Source: Sesamum alatum (taxonomy: Eukaryota > Streptophyta > Magnoliopsida > Lamiales > Pedaliaceae). From it: 64,000 nt of DNA. A program made the position numbers and the translations under genes. This document shows positions 22,831 through 34,011 of the stretch, piece after piece (within the stretch, counting starts at the first letter, position 1; every line of letters starts with the position of its first letter). The notes under the pieces were generated by a model. The model worked only from the letters and a program-made list of their open reading frames with translations, was not told the DNA's origin and made no database searches. The stretch lies in assembly GCA_034509735.1 (NCBI GenBank), contig JACGWO010000005.1:27646383-27710382 (forward strand), read 5' to 3'.

Positions 22831-24081
22831 GACTTATGATTCTATGGGCTTTAACCATATCTTCTTCAATGTGTTCCAAACCCTTTCTCTTGCCAAGGCC
22901 TTGGTTAATGGATTTGCAAGATTATCACAATATTTAACATAATCAACATCAAATTATCACTTATCAAATATGGTCTCACAGTACTATGTTTTCTTCTTAT
23001 AGATATGGATTTACCGTTATAATAATGATTTTGTACTCTACCAATTGCAGTCGTGCTGTCACAATGAATTAAAATTAAAGCAATCAATTTTTCAAAGTAT
23101 GGTATTTGTAGTAATGAATCTCTCAACCAATTAGCTGAAGCTAAAGCAATAAGCTCAGCTTCCATGGTACAGTTAGCAATAATTGTTTGCTTTTTAGACT
23201 TCCAACAAATAGCACCACCACAAAAAAAATTAAAATATAACTAATTATAGAACATGAATAACCTGATAAGGTGTTCTAATCTGCATTAGAAAAGCCTTCA
23301 AGTACTATATGATATATTTTTATAAACAAGCCACAGTTTTTTAGTACCAAGTAAATATCTCATAACTCTTGTTATGGCATGCATGCTAATGTTCAATATC
23401 TGGTTTGCTTGTAAACCTGCTTAGTACTCCTACGTCATAGGCAATATCAGGCCGAGTTTAATCAGTCGCATATCTTAAGCTTCCAATTAAGCTAGCATAC
23501 TCCTTTTGATTTATCACATAATCATCATTTTCAACAGAAAATAAGTGAACACTCGGATCAAAAGGAGTTGTAACATACTTAAAGTCAATAAAATTGTATT
23601 TTTCTCAAAAATTTATCAATATAATGCGACTGTCAAGGAAAATTCCGTCACAAGTTTTGGTAATTTTCATGCCCAAAATAAAGTTTGCCTCACCAAGATC
23701 CTTCATATGAAAATGACTATTAAGAATATTTATATTCTCTTTAATAACATGCAAAGTAGATGCAAAGATCAACAAATCATCCACATAAAGCCAAACATCA
23801 CATGTCAATTATTTCAAGACTTATGATAGATGTACTTGTCACACTCATTTGGTTAAACAATTCACAATCATACAAGTATCAAATTTTTATGTCATTGTTT
23901 CGATGTCTGTTTTAAGCCATATAGAGATTTAGTTAATTTACACACCCTGCTTTCTTGGCCTGCTTCCACAAAATCCTCGGGGTGGTCCATATTCTTCATT
24001 GAAGTTCTGATTCAAAAATGCATATCTTACATCCATTTGATGGATATGCAAATCAAACATTGCAACAATATCAATTAAAAG
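22831..24081 (-). pseudogene. Ty1/copia pol, 3' part: RT second half and RNase H
   Basis: Minus strand. Next to the CACTA insertion it reads 'LHIHQMDVRYAFLNQNF' (about 24,010-24,060), the first conserved block of copia RT with the catalytic Asp. Next come 'WLYVDDLLIFAS' (YVDD, about 23,750-23,790), 'FHMKDLGEANFILGMKI' (about 23,670-23,720), and the RNase H blocks 'MEAELIALASANWLRDSL' (about 23,110-23,165) and 'NPLTKALARE' (about 22,880-22,910). Stops and shifts separate these pieces. The upstream half of the same frame lies at 34,012-35,437, beyond the CACTA element. RT-RNase H after integrase marks Ty1/copia. Confidence 0.82.
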
Positions 24082-24092
24082 TCTCACTGCAA

Positions 24093-24720
24093 AAAAATGG
24101 GGGAATAGGAACGGATAGAGACGACCGTTCCAGTTACCGTTCCAACTAGGAACGGTTGTAGGAACAGTTGTGGAACGGTAAACCGTTGATGACGTCACAG
24201 TCGTGCTAATTGTAATACAAATTAATAGGAACGGACTGACCGTTCCTATTAGAGTGCCAAAAATGGTGAGCCAATTTGTACACCTACAACCGTTCCTAAA
24301 GGGGACCTGATATATTTTGGACTTTAATTTGGAACACATGTGTGAGATTTGGAACGGTACGCCAACCGGGAACACTTATCGTTACTATATGTGTTCCAAA
24401 GACCGCGTCAATTTGGACCGGTGGACTGACCGTTCCAACATGTAGTCCTACAGAAGACCCTTTTACGCCATGGAAAAAAATGTAATGCAATTACGTTCTA
24501 AATTTTGGGTATATAGTAAGTGCAATATTGTTACAAGTACCGTTCCAAACTATACTCCAATTAGGAACGGTCCATTTTGGGTGTGCCTCATACCGTTCCT
24601 AATATGCGCTAACGGCTATATTACAACGGTAACATTACCGTTCCTGATTCCTCTCCTGAGACCATTCCTAAAGCTGGAACAACGGCTATATTTCAACGGC
24701 TAGTTTTGTGTTCCAAATAA
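24093..24720. repeat. Left subterminal repeat array of the CACTA element
   Basis: About twenty copies of the motif GGAACGGT or its complement ACCGTTCC (with one-base variants) in both orientations. By analogy with En/Spm these are binding sites for the element's TNPA-like protein and control both transposition and the element promoter. A TATA-like 'CTATATATATG' lies at about 24,748-24,758, downstream of the array. Confidence 0.8.
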
Positions 24721-24902
24721 TATTCCAATGGCCGTTTCAATGTTTTCTATATATATGTCCCCCTTCTTTGTCATTGTTCTTATACTTACTCTCCAACTCA
24801 TTTTGTATTTGTAACTCCCCTCTTGATTCTTTATACGGAAAATCGAACATATCAATTACCGAGCGGGAATTTTGCATTGATATTGATAGGTGTTTTGCTC
24901 AG

Positions 24903-24998
24903 GTAAGTATGCAAAATTCTGTTATTTTTGCATGTATATATTTATATATATAATTTACTCTCGTCATTTAATTGCGTACTGTTGTAAATTATACGTAG
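24903..24998 (+). other. Probable 5'-UTR intron of the transposase gene
   Basis: Donor CAG|GTAAGTAT and acceptor ATACGTAG|G lie just before the ATG at 25,007. Inferred from splice consensus only. Confidence 0.45.
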
Positions 24999-25006
24999 GA
25001 CCAATC

Positions 25007-28000
25007 ATGTTAAGACAGTTGAGGAAATGGATGTATGATCGAGACGTCCTGGGTGTGACGCCGGAGTTTGAGGATGGTGTTACAACATTTTCAGAATGGG
25101 CCCAGTCTCAGCGTGCATATATGGATGGGGACAAGATTAAGTGTCCCTGCCGGAAGTGCAAAAACGAACGGTTCAAAACACCAGACGAGGTAAATTTTGA
25201 TTTGTGTATAAAAGGGTTTATGCCAGAGTATTACAATTGGACTTTGCATGGTGAGGAGAGGGTGCAGGAATACTTTGAAGCATTGACAGCGCCCCCTGTG
25301 CAGCAGCAGCAAACGCCACCCGTTCATGAGGAGGGTAGTTTGCATTAGGGTGATACGGCTCAGATGGATTGGGCGCAGAGGATGGTATTCGATGCCGCCG
25401 GGCCGTCATTCTGGTCTTCGTACAACCAGGAGGGACCAACTGATGATGGTACTCGGTATTGTCCATCTGATGTGGGTTCTAGTTCATATTACGATTCAGG
25501 GCCCTATGATTATGTGTCTGGCTTGTTAGACCGTATTTTTGATGTAGTTCATGCTACGGACCAACCTTTGTGGAATGGCTGCACCACCTCTCAGTTGGCG
25601 TCAATTGCCTCTTTGGTGAATATCAAGGCCGAATGGGGTTTTTCCGAGCATACATATGATCGGTTATGCCAGTCGGTTGATACTGTAATGCCAAGCGATC
25701 ACACTTTCCCCGCCGATTATTACAATACGAAGAAATTGATAAGAGAATTGGGTTTACTAGTTCAGAACATTAATGCTTGCAAAAACGGTTGCATGTTGTA
25801 CTGGAAGGACGATATTGATTTGGAATATTGCAAGTTCTGTGGAGACGCTAGGTACAAGCCCACCAGGGACATAATTCCTAAACGCAAGAAGTCCCCGTAT
25901 GCCATTCTTAGGTATCTACTAATTGCCCCTCGGCTACAGAGGTTGTATGCGTCGGAGGTCACACCAGAGCATATGACTTGGCATGCGAGCCATCAGATAG
26001 AGGAAGAATCCATGTGTCATCGTATCCTGATTTTGCAGCCGAACCGAGGAATGTTAGACTTGGGTTGTGCACGAATGGGTTTGCACCGCACGACCAGTAT
26101 GGTAAAACTTACTCATGTTGGCCCGTGATACTTACACTGTACAATCTCCCACCGGGAATGTGCATGAAGTCTGAGTATATGTTCCTAACGATGGTGATCC
26201 CTGGCCCATCGAATTCCAAACGTCTTATCGATGTCTACTTGGAGCCGTTGATCGAGGAGTTGCAGAATTTATGGCATATAGGTGTACGTATGCACGATAC
26301 TGCGACAAACTAGGCATTCATGATGCATGCCTCATTGATCTGGACAGTGAACGAACTTCCTGGTTATGGTATGGCGTCTGGATGGAGTACCGCCGGTGTT
26401 ATGGGTGTCCAGTTTGTATGGAGGACACACGGGCATTCTATTTACAGCACGGTTGGAAGGCATGCTATTTTGACTGCCACAGGCAATTCCTACCACCGAT
26501 TCATCCTTATCGTAAGAACAAGAAAGCCTTCACTAAAAACCGAATGGAGAGGAATGTTGCACGTCCGAGGCTGACTGGAGAACAGATCCGAGCCCGTGTC
26601 GATGGATTTAGTGTGGCTATCGAACAACCGTTGAGTGAACCGAAAGGCTATGGCATCGACCATAAGTGGACGAAGAAAAGCATATTCTGGGAGCTTGAAT
26701 ACTGGGGGGGCGCATCTGATACGACACCATCTTGATGTCATGTATATTGAGAAGAATGTGTTCGATAATATATTCAAAACTGTGATGGACATCACGGGAA
26801 AAACGAAGGACAATCTGAATGCACGGAAGGATCTGAAGATCATATGTAATCGGCCGGAGCTTGAGGTGGACGAATGTAGACCGAACGTGATGCCCAAGGC
26901 GATATATACACTGACGAAGGAGCAAAAGAAGAAGATATATGAGTGAATTCGTTGTCTTAGGTTTCCTGATGGGGATGCCTCTAACTTGGCCCGTTGCGTC
27001 GACCTGAAGGAGTTGAGGATGCACGGCATGAAGAGCCATGATTGTCATGTATTCATGCAGAAATTGATTCCGGTTGCTTTCCGTGAAATGCTTCCAAAGC
27101 ACATGTGGGGGCCTTGACGGAAGTGAGCCTTCTATTCCAAATCCTATGCTCAACCACAATAGATGTGGCCAAGGTAAAAGAATTGGAAGATAGTGTAGCC
27201 GTCATCATGTGCAACCTCGAGAAAATTTTTCCTCCTTCATTTTTCGATTCAATGGAGCATCTAATTGTTCACCTTCCATATGAGGCGCGTGTTGAGGGCC
27301 CCGTGCAATACAGGTGGATGTACCCATTTGAAAGATAATTAAATAATTAATATTGTTACATATATATTTATTATTTACATTTTAATAAATTGTCATATGA
27401 ATAGATTCCTACGCGATTTGAAGAAAAATGTGAAAAACAAAGCACACGTCGAGGCATGAATTGTAGAGGCTTATACGGTCGAAGAAATTGGACTTTTCTC
27501 CTTGCTCTACTTCGAACCGCACATTCTCTGCAAGCGAAACAAACCCGGACAGAACGATGATCTCACGAGCAACGATGGTCGAATAGTTTGGTCCATTTTC
27601 AATTACCCAGGCCGAGCAAGTGGAGCCTCGAAGAAGAGATGGCTGAGCGGGGAGGAACTTCATGCTATCGAGACATACGTCTTGTGTAATTGTGAAGTAG
27701 TTGCACCGTACTACTAGTAAGTGTCTTATACAAACGTAATTATCTCGTATGAATCATTTCAATTTCAATTACATGTATATTTATAACTATCAGTTTTACT
27801 ATAACAGATCATTCCTGAATGAACTGTTCGAGCAACACAATTCGGAGGACCCGATAATTGATCAACTAGTGGTGACACAATTCAAGGATTGGTTCGAGGC
27901 TCGTGTAAGTACCATCGATTTCTTGTAAATACGATATGCTCATTAATTGGTTCAATTGCTATATATATATATATATCATTAATTGCAGGTGAAACCCGAA

Positions 28001-28687
28001 TTGAATCACACAAACGAGGAATTGTTGAAGTTGCATTATTGGGGGCTAAGAGCAGAAGTGACGACATACCCATCTTACTTCGTCAATGGCTTCAATTTCC
28101 ATACTGAACGTCACAATGTCGGGAAGTCAACAATGAATTGTGGTGTTTGTGTCAAAAGCTCATCATATACAGACACGGATTCTGACTTCTATGGAATTTT
28201 GGAAGAGATAATTCAGCTAGATTACCCACTAATTCCGAACATGCACATTGTACTGTTTAATTGTCATTGGGTCGATCCGATCAGAGGCATGAAGATACAC
28301 CCTCGTTATCACGTTGTTGATGTCAACTTCAAAAAGCTCTACCAAAAGAATGAACCATGCATACTGGCACAACAAACAGCACCAGTATACTACGCGGATT
28401 ACCCGAGCATGAAGAAGGACAAAGTCGACTGGAAAGTTGTTTGCAAAATCAAGGCTCGAAGAGTTATCGATGACTCGCGATGGACGACGAGGTCGCTATT
28501 AGATGGATGAAGTCGTACCTAATCCAAATGTTGTAATAGATAACCAAACATGTGAACTACATGACCCAACGGGATTACAATTGATCGTTGATTATGGAGC
28601 AGGGCCATCGCGCTCGCCAGACAGTGAATCTGAAGACGAAGATGAAGATAGCTTTGACGAGGCTGAGTCCGATGAGGAGACTTATTG
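25007..28687 (+). pseudogene. TNP2-type CACTA transposase gene (broken)
   Basis: The enzyme would bind the ends and cut the element out. From the ATG at 25,007: the transposase-associated domain ('LRKWMYDRD', 'CPCRKCKNE', 'GFMPEYYNWTLHGE', to about 25,260). TNP2 core from about 25,690 ('PADYYNTKKLIRELG', 'CKFCGDARYKP', 'KTYSCWPVILTLYNLPPGMC', 'GWSTAGVMG', 'CMEDTRAFYLQHG'). DUF4218-type region ('FFDSMEHLIVHLPYEARVEG', about 27,240-27,300). DUF4216-type region ('NCGVCVKSSSYTDTDSDFYG', 'HWVDPIRGMKIH', about 28,135-28,300). The acidic C-terminus ends at 28,687. TAG stops at 25,346 and 26,311 and frame changes near 26,060, 26,290, 26,720 and 27,100 break it. Introns are likely at about 27,337-27,405, 27,718-27,807 and 27,905-27,988. 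Confidence 0.85.
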
Positions 28688-28789
28688 AATTTTCCAAAAA
28701 AATTCTGTAATTATTTTATTACAGTTATTGTAAAAAATTGTATTCGATAGATGTATTTTGATTATTCTAAGAAATCAGAATAAAATTTA

Positions 28790-29420
28790 GAAATAGGAAC
28801 GGATATTCTAACCACCGTTCCTAATACAAGTACAACTATTTGTATAGGTGCCAAACAAAAAAATGAGGGAAATTTGAATTAGGAACGGCTAAACTTTATC
28901 AGACCGTTCCTATTTGAGGTACAATTTTTCAAATATGGTGGCTATTTAAAAGAAATGAGGGAAAATTGAATTAAGAACAGTCAAACTTTATCAGGACCGT
29001 TCCTATTTGAGCTATAATATTTCATATGGCGGCTATTTAAAAAAAATAAGGGAAATTTGAAATAGGAACAGTCAAATTTTATCGGGACCGTTCCTATTTG
29101 AGCTACAACATTTCAAATATGGCGGTCAATCAAAAAAAATGAGGGAAATTTGAATTCAGAACGGTCGGTGAAAACTACCAACCGTTCCAAAATGAAGTCC
29201 AATATTTCGTTTTGGCGCCCAATGAAAAATTGGTGGGAAATTCAACTATTGGAACGGTAAGTTTATACACGACCGTTCCAGATTTTAATAGGAACGGTAA
29301 CTACATGAGTGCATTAAAACGACATCGTCCATTCCGTTAGGAACTGTATTAGGAACACGTTGTCTATTAGGTGACCGTTCCTAGTATTACAATTCCAACC
29401 AATTTGTCCGATATCTCAAC
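28790..29420. repeat. Internal GGAACGGT array with ~92-bp tandem repeats
   Basis: Four clear tandem units of 91-93 bp start at about 28,865, 28,957, 29,048 and 29,141, with a partial fifth at about 29,232. Each has 'GGGAAATTTGAATT', one GGAACGG-like and one ACCGTTCC motif, then 'TATTTGAG.TA.AATATTTCA'. The motif is that of the element ends, yet this lies between its two genes. Confidence 0.8.
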
Positions 29421-30180
29421 ATCCGTCAGCCGGATCGACACCATTTTTTAACACATACAAGGTTATGAATATGAATTGATGTCCAACGGTCTGATTTTCA
29501 ATCAACAACCCGGATTTAAGGATGCATCTGTTTTCGATGAATACTTACCAGATACGATATCTCGAGATCCGCACACCAAAATTTTTCAAAACTACATTCA
29601 ATTGTATTCTTTTGTGTATTATATCATATCTAAGGGTCTGATTGGAATTTTGACGATCTGATTATGCCGTGCAGTACAACAATATAGGATGCTAGTTACA
29701 TATGTGAAATACTATCAAACATAAATTTACAAATATACTTCATGTTTTGAACGTGTGTCTATATTGCAGAAATTACTATGTAATTTCAAATTCTTTTATC
29801 CAATTATGTACCTTTATTCAATCATATGAGTTTCGGAACGTGTTTTTCTTAATTTATATATATTATCTACAATTATTCCAAAAAAGTTTGCAGTACATAT
29901 AGGAACGGACGGTCACTAGTGGAAATAGGAACGGTGATCGTTTACAGATCTGCATACGGCGTTGTTTTGTTTGGTAGGAATGGTTATAGTAACACTTTGA
30001 CTATTAACAAACCGTTCCTATGAAGTACTATATCAATAAATAGTCCTGTAAACGGCGCCGTTTTAATATCAATGCGACGTCGTTTTTTTCTTTTGGAAAC
30101 GGTAGTAGGAACGCTTAGGTCTAAAGAAGACCGTTCCAAACTTATAATATAAATACAACACTTGACAGATTTTTTTCCCC
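29421..30180. other. Intergenic region of the CACTA element
   Basis: A further cluster of GGAACGGT/ACCGTTCC motifs at about 29,900-30,140, with two 'GGCG(T/C)CGTTTT'-like words. A TATA-like 'CTTATAATATAAATAC' at about 30,142-30,156 precedes the CT-rich leader and may be the promoter of the second gene. No ORF is supported. Confidence 0.5.
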
Positions 30181-30189
30181 ATTTCTGCA

Positions 30190-30190
30190 A

Positions 30191-30231
<41 letters not shown>

Positions 30232-30460
30232 CTCACACTCTCTCTCACTATCTCTCTCGCCTCCACCATCCGCCGCCGCCTCCATCCACTGTCCGTAGCC
30301 ACCATCCGCCGTCGCCTCCATCAACGTCGCCACCGTCCGTAGCCACCATCCGCCGCTGCATCCATCAACGTCTCCATCGTCCATAGCCACCATCCAGTCG
30401 CCATCGTCTGTAGCCACCATCCCCCAGTCGCCACCATCTGCCGCCGCATCCATCCAAGTA
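30190..30460. repeat. (CT)n microsatellite followed by imperfect CCGCC-rich tandem repeats
   Basis: A run of about 19 CT units from 30,191, then imperfect units of about 45 bp built from 'TAGCCACCATCCGCCG' and 'CCATCAACGTC'. It probably lies in the leader of the second CACTA gene. ORFs here on both strands are by-products of the repeat. Confidence 0.8.
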
Positions 30461-31586
30461 GGGTTTCGGAAAACCCTTTACCCTCTTTTTTTGGTTTTCT
30501 TTTGTGATTTTCCATTATATGTAATATTATTCCTTGTTTGGAATTCTGTAATTTTTGTAATATTAGGGCTTGTTTGGGCATTTTCTGTAATTTTGGAAAT
30601 TTATGTAATTATTGTGTAATTTTCTGTAATTTTTTAGGGAACTTTCTGTAATATTTCTGCAATATTAATGTTAATGGATACAATATTAATATCTATAAAT
30701 TCTGTATTTTTCTGTAATTCCTGTTAATTAGTGTAATTTAGTTGTAATTTCTGTAATTCCTGTTAATTACTGTCGTAATTTTGGTGTAATTTATTAATTT
30801 TTGTAATTAGTGCAATTTCTGTAATATTCGTTTGGTTTTTGTTAATTTGGGTGTAATTTTGTAACTTTTCTGTTTCAAAATTCTGAAAATTTTAATTAAT
30901 TTTTTTAAATTCTGAAAATTCTGTATTTTTTATGTTTTTTCTGAAAATTTTCTGTTAATTCAGAAAATTTTCTAAAAAATTTGTAATTTTTAAAAATTTT
31001 ATGAAAATTCTGAAAATTTCTAAAAATTTTCTGAAATTTTTATGTAATTTTAAAACAAAATTTATGTCATTTTCTGTAAATTTAAAAAAAAATCAAAATT
31101 TTCTGTAATTTCTGTAAAATTTTGTATTTTTTAAAAATTTTCTGAAAATTGTTTACATTTTCTGTATTTTTAAAAAAAATTATGTCATTTATTTATTTTA
31201 TTTTTTTTTGAAATTTTCTAGTAAAATAAAATTTACTCATAATATAAATCCTCTTTTTCCAAAGAATTTTGGGATTTAGTATAAGTATATAGGAAAATAG
31301 AAGGATTTAGTGCAAATTTAGGGTAAAATTTTCGGATGTAGAATATATTTAATGAAATATATGTAAGATTTAGTATACATTTTAGGAAAGAATTTTGGGA
31401 TTTAGTATACATTGTAGGGAAAATTTCTTAAAATTTTGGGATTTAGTATCCATTTATTAGATTAATTGTGGGACTTAGTATAGAGTTTTCAAAATTTAGA
31501 AAATTATCTCTCTTAAAAAATAAATTAATACTTATATTTTGTTAAAAATTCATACCACTAATATTTTTTAAAAAATCATGTAGATC
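30461..31586 (+). other. Probable first intron or leader of the second CACTA gene, with degenerate 'TTCTGTAATT' repeats
   Basis: 'AGTAGGGTTTCGG' at about 30,458 may be a splice donor. 30,500-31,180 is a low-complexity field of 'TTTTCTGTAATT'-like words; 31,250-31,490 repeats 'TTTTGGGATTTAGTATA'. No gene. Confidence 0.55.
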
Positions 31587-33138
31587 ATGTCTGGTCGAGA
31601 TTTCCCACCTCGAGGAGGTGGACGTGGTCGTGGTCGCGGCTCACCGGCTATACCGCTGGCCGGTGTTGCTTCCTAGGATGGGGAAGCAGTGTTCCGACCA
31701 CCACCATCGGCAGAGCAGGCACCCACACCACCTGCGCCGGATCAGCAGGCCGGCGCGTCTACTGCTGCGCCAAATCAGCAGCCCGGACCATCCACTACCG
31801 CACCGGCGGTCGATCCGGCCCATCCATGGGCTGCCCCACCACCACCACCCCCACCGGCCCCACCACTCCCACCACCATCCGCGCGCAGTACATCACACTA
31901 GTCGATGCAAGGTATATTTATATTTTAATTTTTTTTGTAATTTAAATTAATATTTTTATGTCATACTAATTATTTTATAATTTCAGTCGTGATCGAAAGA
32001 TCCACGAGCGCATGTTCGCGGTCGTGCGAGGACACTATCCCTATCCTTGGGGCAGTTTGCGCAAGGTGCCGGCAGAGCACTAGCATTTCTGGTTTGAGAG
32101 TTTGAAGGTAACGGCAATTAATTTTTATTTTTAAATATTTTAACAATCTAAGTTAATATATATATATATATTAAAACAGATGACGTACTGGTGGGACGCC
32201 GACGATGAGTTGATGTTCAAGATCTTCCACGTTTGGGTGGGGAAGTTCCTGAGGAAGAAGTTCGTCCTCGCCAGACAGTCCCTACAGAAGCCTCTATGGT
32301 TGGCGAACGAGGTCTGGCGGCAGCTCCTCTTGTACTGGGATTCCCCGGAGTTCAAGCAGGAGTGCGAGAAGAACAAGGCGTACCGGAACGCCAACCCAGG
32401 CGCATCCGCTACGGTGTACCGCGGGGGATCTGTCTCCGTTGGTATGCACAAGCGGAAATTAGTAAGATATCTAATGTTATTTCAATTATTTATTACTATT
32501 AAATTAAAATTGTAATAACTGTTTCCCATTTCTTTTTACAGGAGGAGCAGCTCGGCCAGCCAGTGAAGCAGATGGAGTTATTCTCCACATGCTACAAGAA
32601 GAAGGCCGACGGCAGCTGGAGCGGGTCGAGGGCAGCGGAGGTGGCGGTAAGTTGTAATTAATACATTCTACTTTATTTTTTAAAATGTTTGAAAATTTTC
32701 TATTTGATTATAATTATTTTGCAGGAGATGTCCCAGAAGATGATGGAGGATCATCAGTCTCAGGCCCCGTGCAATCCTGAGGATCCTGCTTCCGAATCAG
32801 AGGGCTCGGTGGCGCAGACCGAGCAGTAGATGTGGCTCACTTGCGTCAGGGGCAAGAACAAGGGTCGAGTATTTGGTCTTGGTTCTGAGGCCCTGGGTCT
32901 CAGCCAGACCGTTACCTCGCCATCACCACCGCCAGCACCTGCGCCCGCGCCAGAGCCAGTTTCTTCGTCAAACGTGGAGGGTCAGTTGAGCCGCCTCGAG
33001 GAGATGATGGCGAACCTGATGGGCATGATGAAGGACATGCAGACCAGTCGCTCCGGCGCCGGCCCGTCACGACCTCCTAGAGACCCCACCCTTCCAGACA
33101 TTGACGAGATGGACGAGGCCGATGGGGACGAGAAGTAG
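31587..33138 (+). pseudogene. Second CACTA gene, plant transposase (Ptta/En/Spm, TNPA-like) family
   Basis: ATG at 31,587. The N-terminus is an RG-rich stretch ('RGGGRGRGRG') followed by a proline-rich tract. Apparent exons: 31,587-31,911, 31,987-32,107, 32,180-32,461, 32,542-32,646 and 32,725-33,138, each with GT and AG borders. The core reads 'KFLRKKFVLARQSLQKP' and 'CEKNKAYRNAN', then a region like 'GQPVKQMELFSTCYKKKADG' typical of this family, and a C-terminal heptad stretch 'LSRLEEMMANLMGMMKDM', likely a dimerising coiled coil. It would bind the subterminal motifs. TAG codons at 31,674, 31,899, 32,081 and 32,827 interrupt it. Confidence 0.8.
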
Positions 33139-33319
33139 ATTATGTATTTTTTTATTTTGATCTTTTGTAATTAAATCGGTTAATATTCGTATTTAATACA
33201 ATTTTTATTTCTAAATTATGTATTTTTTCATATTTAAATATTAATTATATAATCAAAGTATTATTAATAATTTAATTTATATTTAAATGATAAAAATTAT
33301 TAATATAAAAAAATTAATA

Positions 33320-33990
33320 ATTCATTAGTTAGGAACGGTACTTTAGACGGTTAATCAGCGCAAAGTACCATTCCTATATTTGACTGTTTTAAAAACTTAC
33401 CGTTCCCATTGCTGATGAAATAACCTATCCAACTATACAAGTCAACCGTTCCTAAAAACAGGACTTACCGTGCCTACATATATTCCAAAATCAATTCTTT
33501 CGTAGTTAGGCTTTCGTTCTAAAGACAATACCAAAAATCGGTCCAAAATGGTATTCCAAAATTACAGTGCTAAAACCGTTCCTACGTGTCGCGACAAAAT
33601 ATATTTCAGTTGTCGATCCTAATCTCTACAACTAACTGTTCCTACATGTATTCCAGACACCATGCTAAATTTTATCTACAACATAAGGGGACTATTCCAG
33701 AAGGTGTTCTAACTACCGTTCCTAATTGCGCGATTTGATTTTGATGCTACCGTTCCTAATGTTTATAAGGTGTTCCAAATGCAAAAATTATAAATTTATA
33801 CGTACAAAGGTAATTAGGAACGGTACACCTAATATATGCCAAAAACCGTTCCTATTTTGTTAGAATCGCCTCTTATTGCCACGGATTGCCTCCCGTTCCT
33901 CAACCGTTCCTAATTTCAGTCCAAAATGTTTCAGTGAACTACTTACCGTTCCAAAAATTAAAAAAGCCGTTCCTATTACCGTTTCAATTC
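33320..33990. repeat. Right subterminal repeat array of the CACTA element
   Basis: Numerous ACCGTTCC / GGAACGGT motifs and one-base variants up to the right terminus, mirroring the left array. Confidence 0.8.
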
Positions 33991-34011
33991 TCGCATTTTT
34001 TTGTAGTGTCT

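Larger units (their letters stand above)
24085..34008 (+). mobile_element. CACTA (En/Spm-like) DNA transposon, 9,924 bp, two-gene autonomous type, decayed
   Basis: The ends are inverted: CACTGCAAAAAAATGGGGGA at the left, and the right end reads CACTACAAAAAAATGCGAGA on the minus strand. TCT flanks both sides (24,082-24,084 and 34,009-34,011), the 3-bp duplication of CACTA elements. Both ends carry dense subterminal GGAACGGT/ACCGTTCC motifs. Inside are a TNP2-type transposase gene and a second gene of the plant transposase (Ptta/En/Spm, TNPA-like) kind, both + strand. The left end has CACTG instead of CACTA. Both genes contain stops, so mobility would need a helper. It sits inside the RT of the copia element. 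Confidence 0.93.

Noticed and set aside
26490..27159. Two long minus-strand ORFs opposite the TNP2 gene
   Set aside because: The + strand carries clear TNP2 motifs here; the minus frames have none.
30142..30453. Minus-strand ORF rich in 'MEAAADGG' and 'RERERE'
   Set aside because: Translation of the CT microsatellite and CCGCC repeats.
31618..31950. Histidine/proline-rich alternative frames over the TNPA-like first exon
   Set aside because: Frame shift of the proline-rich coding sequence; the RG/proline frame continues into the next exons.
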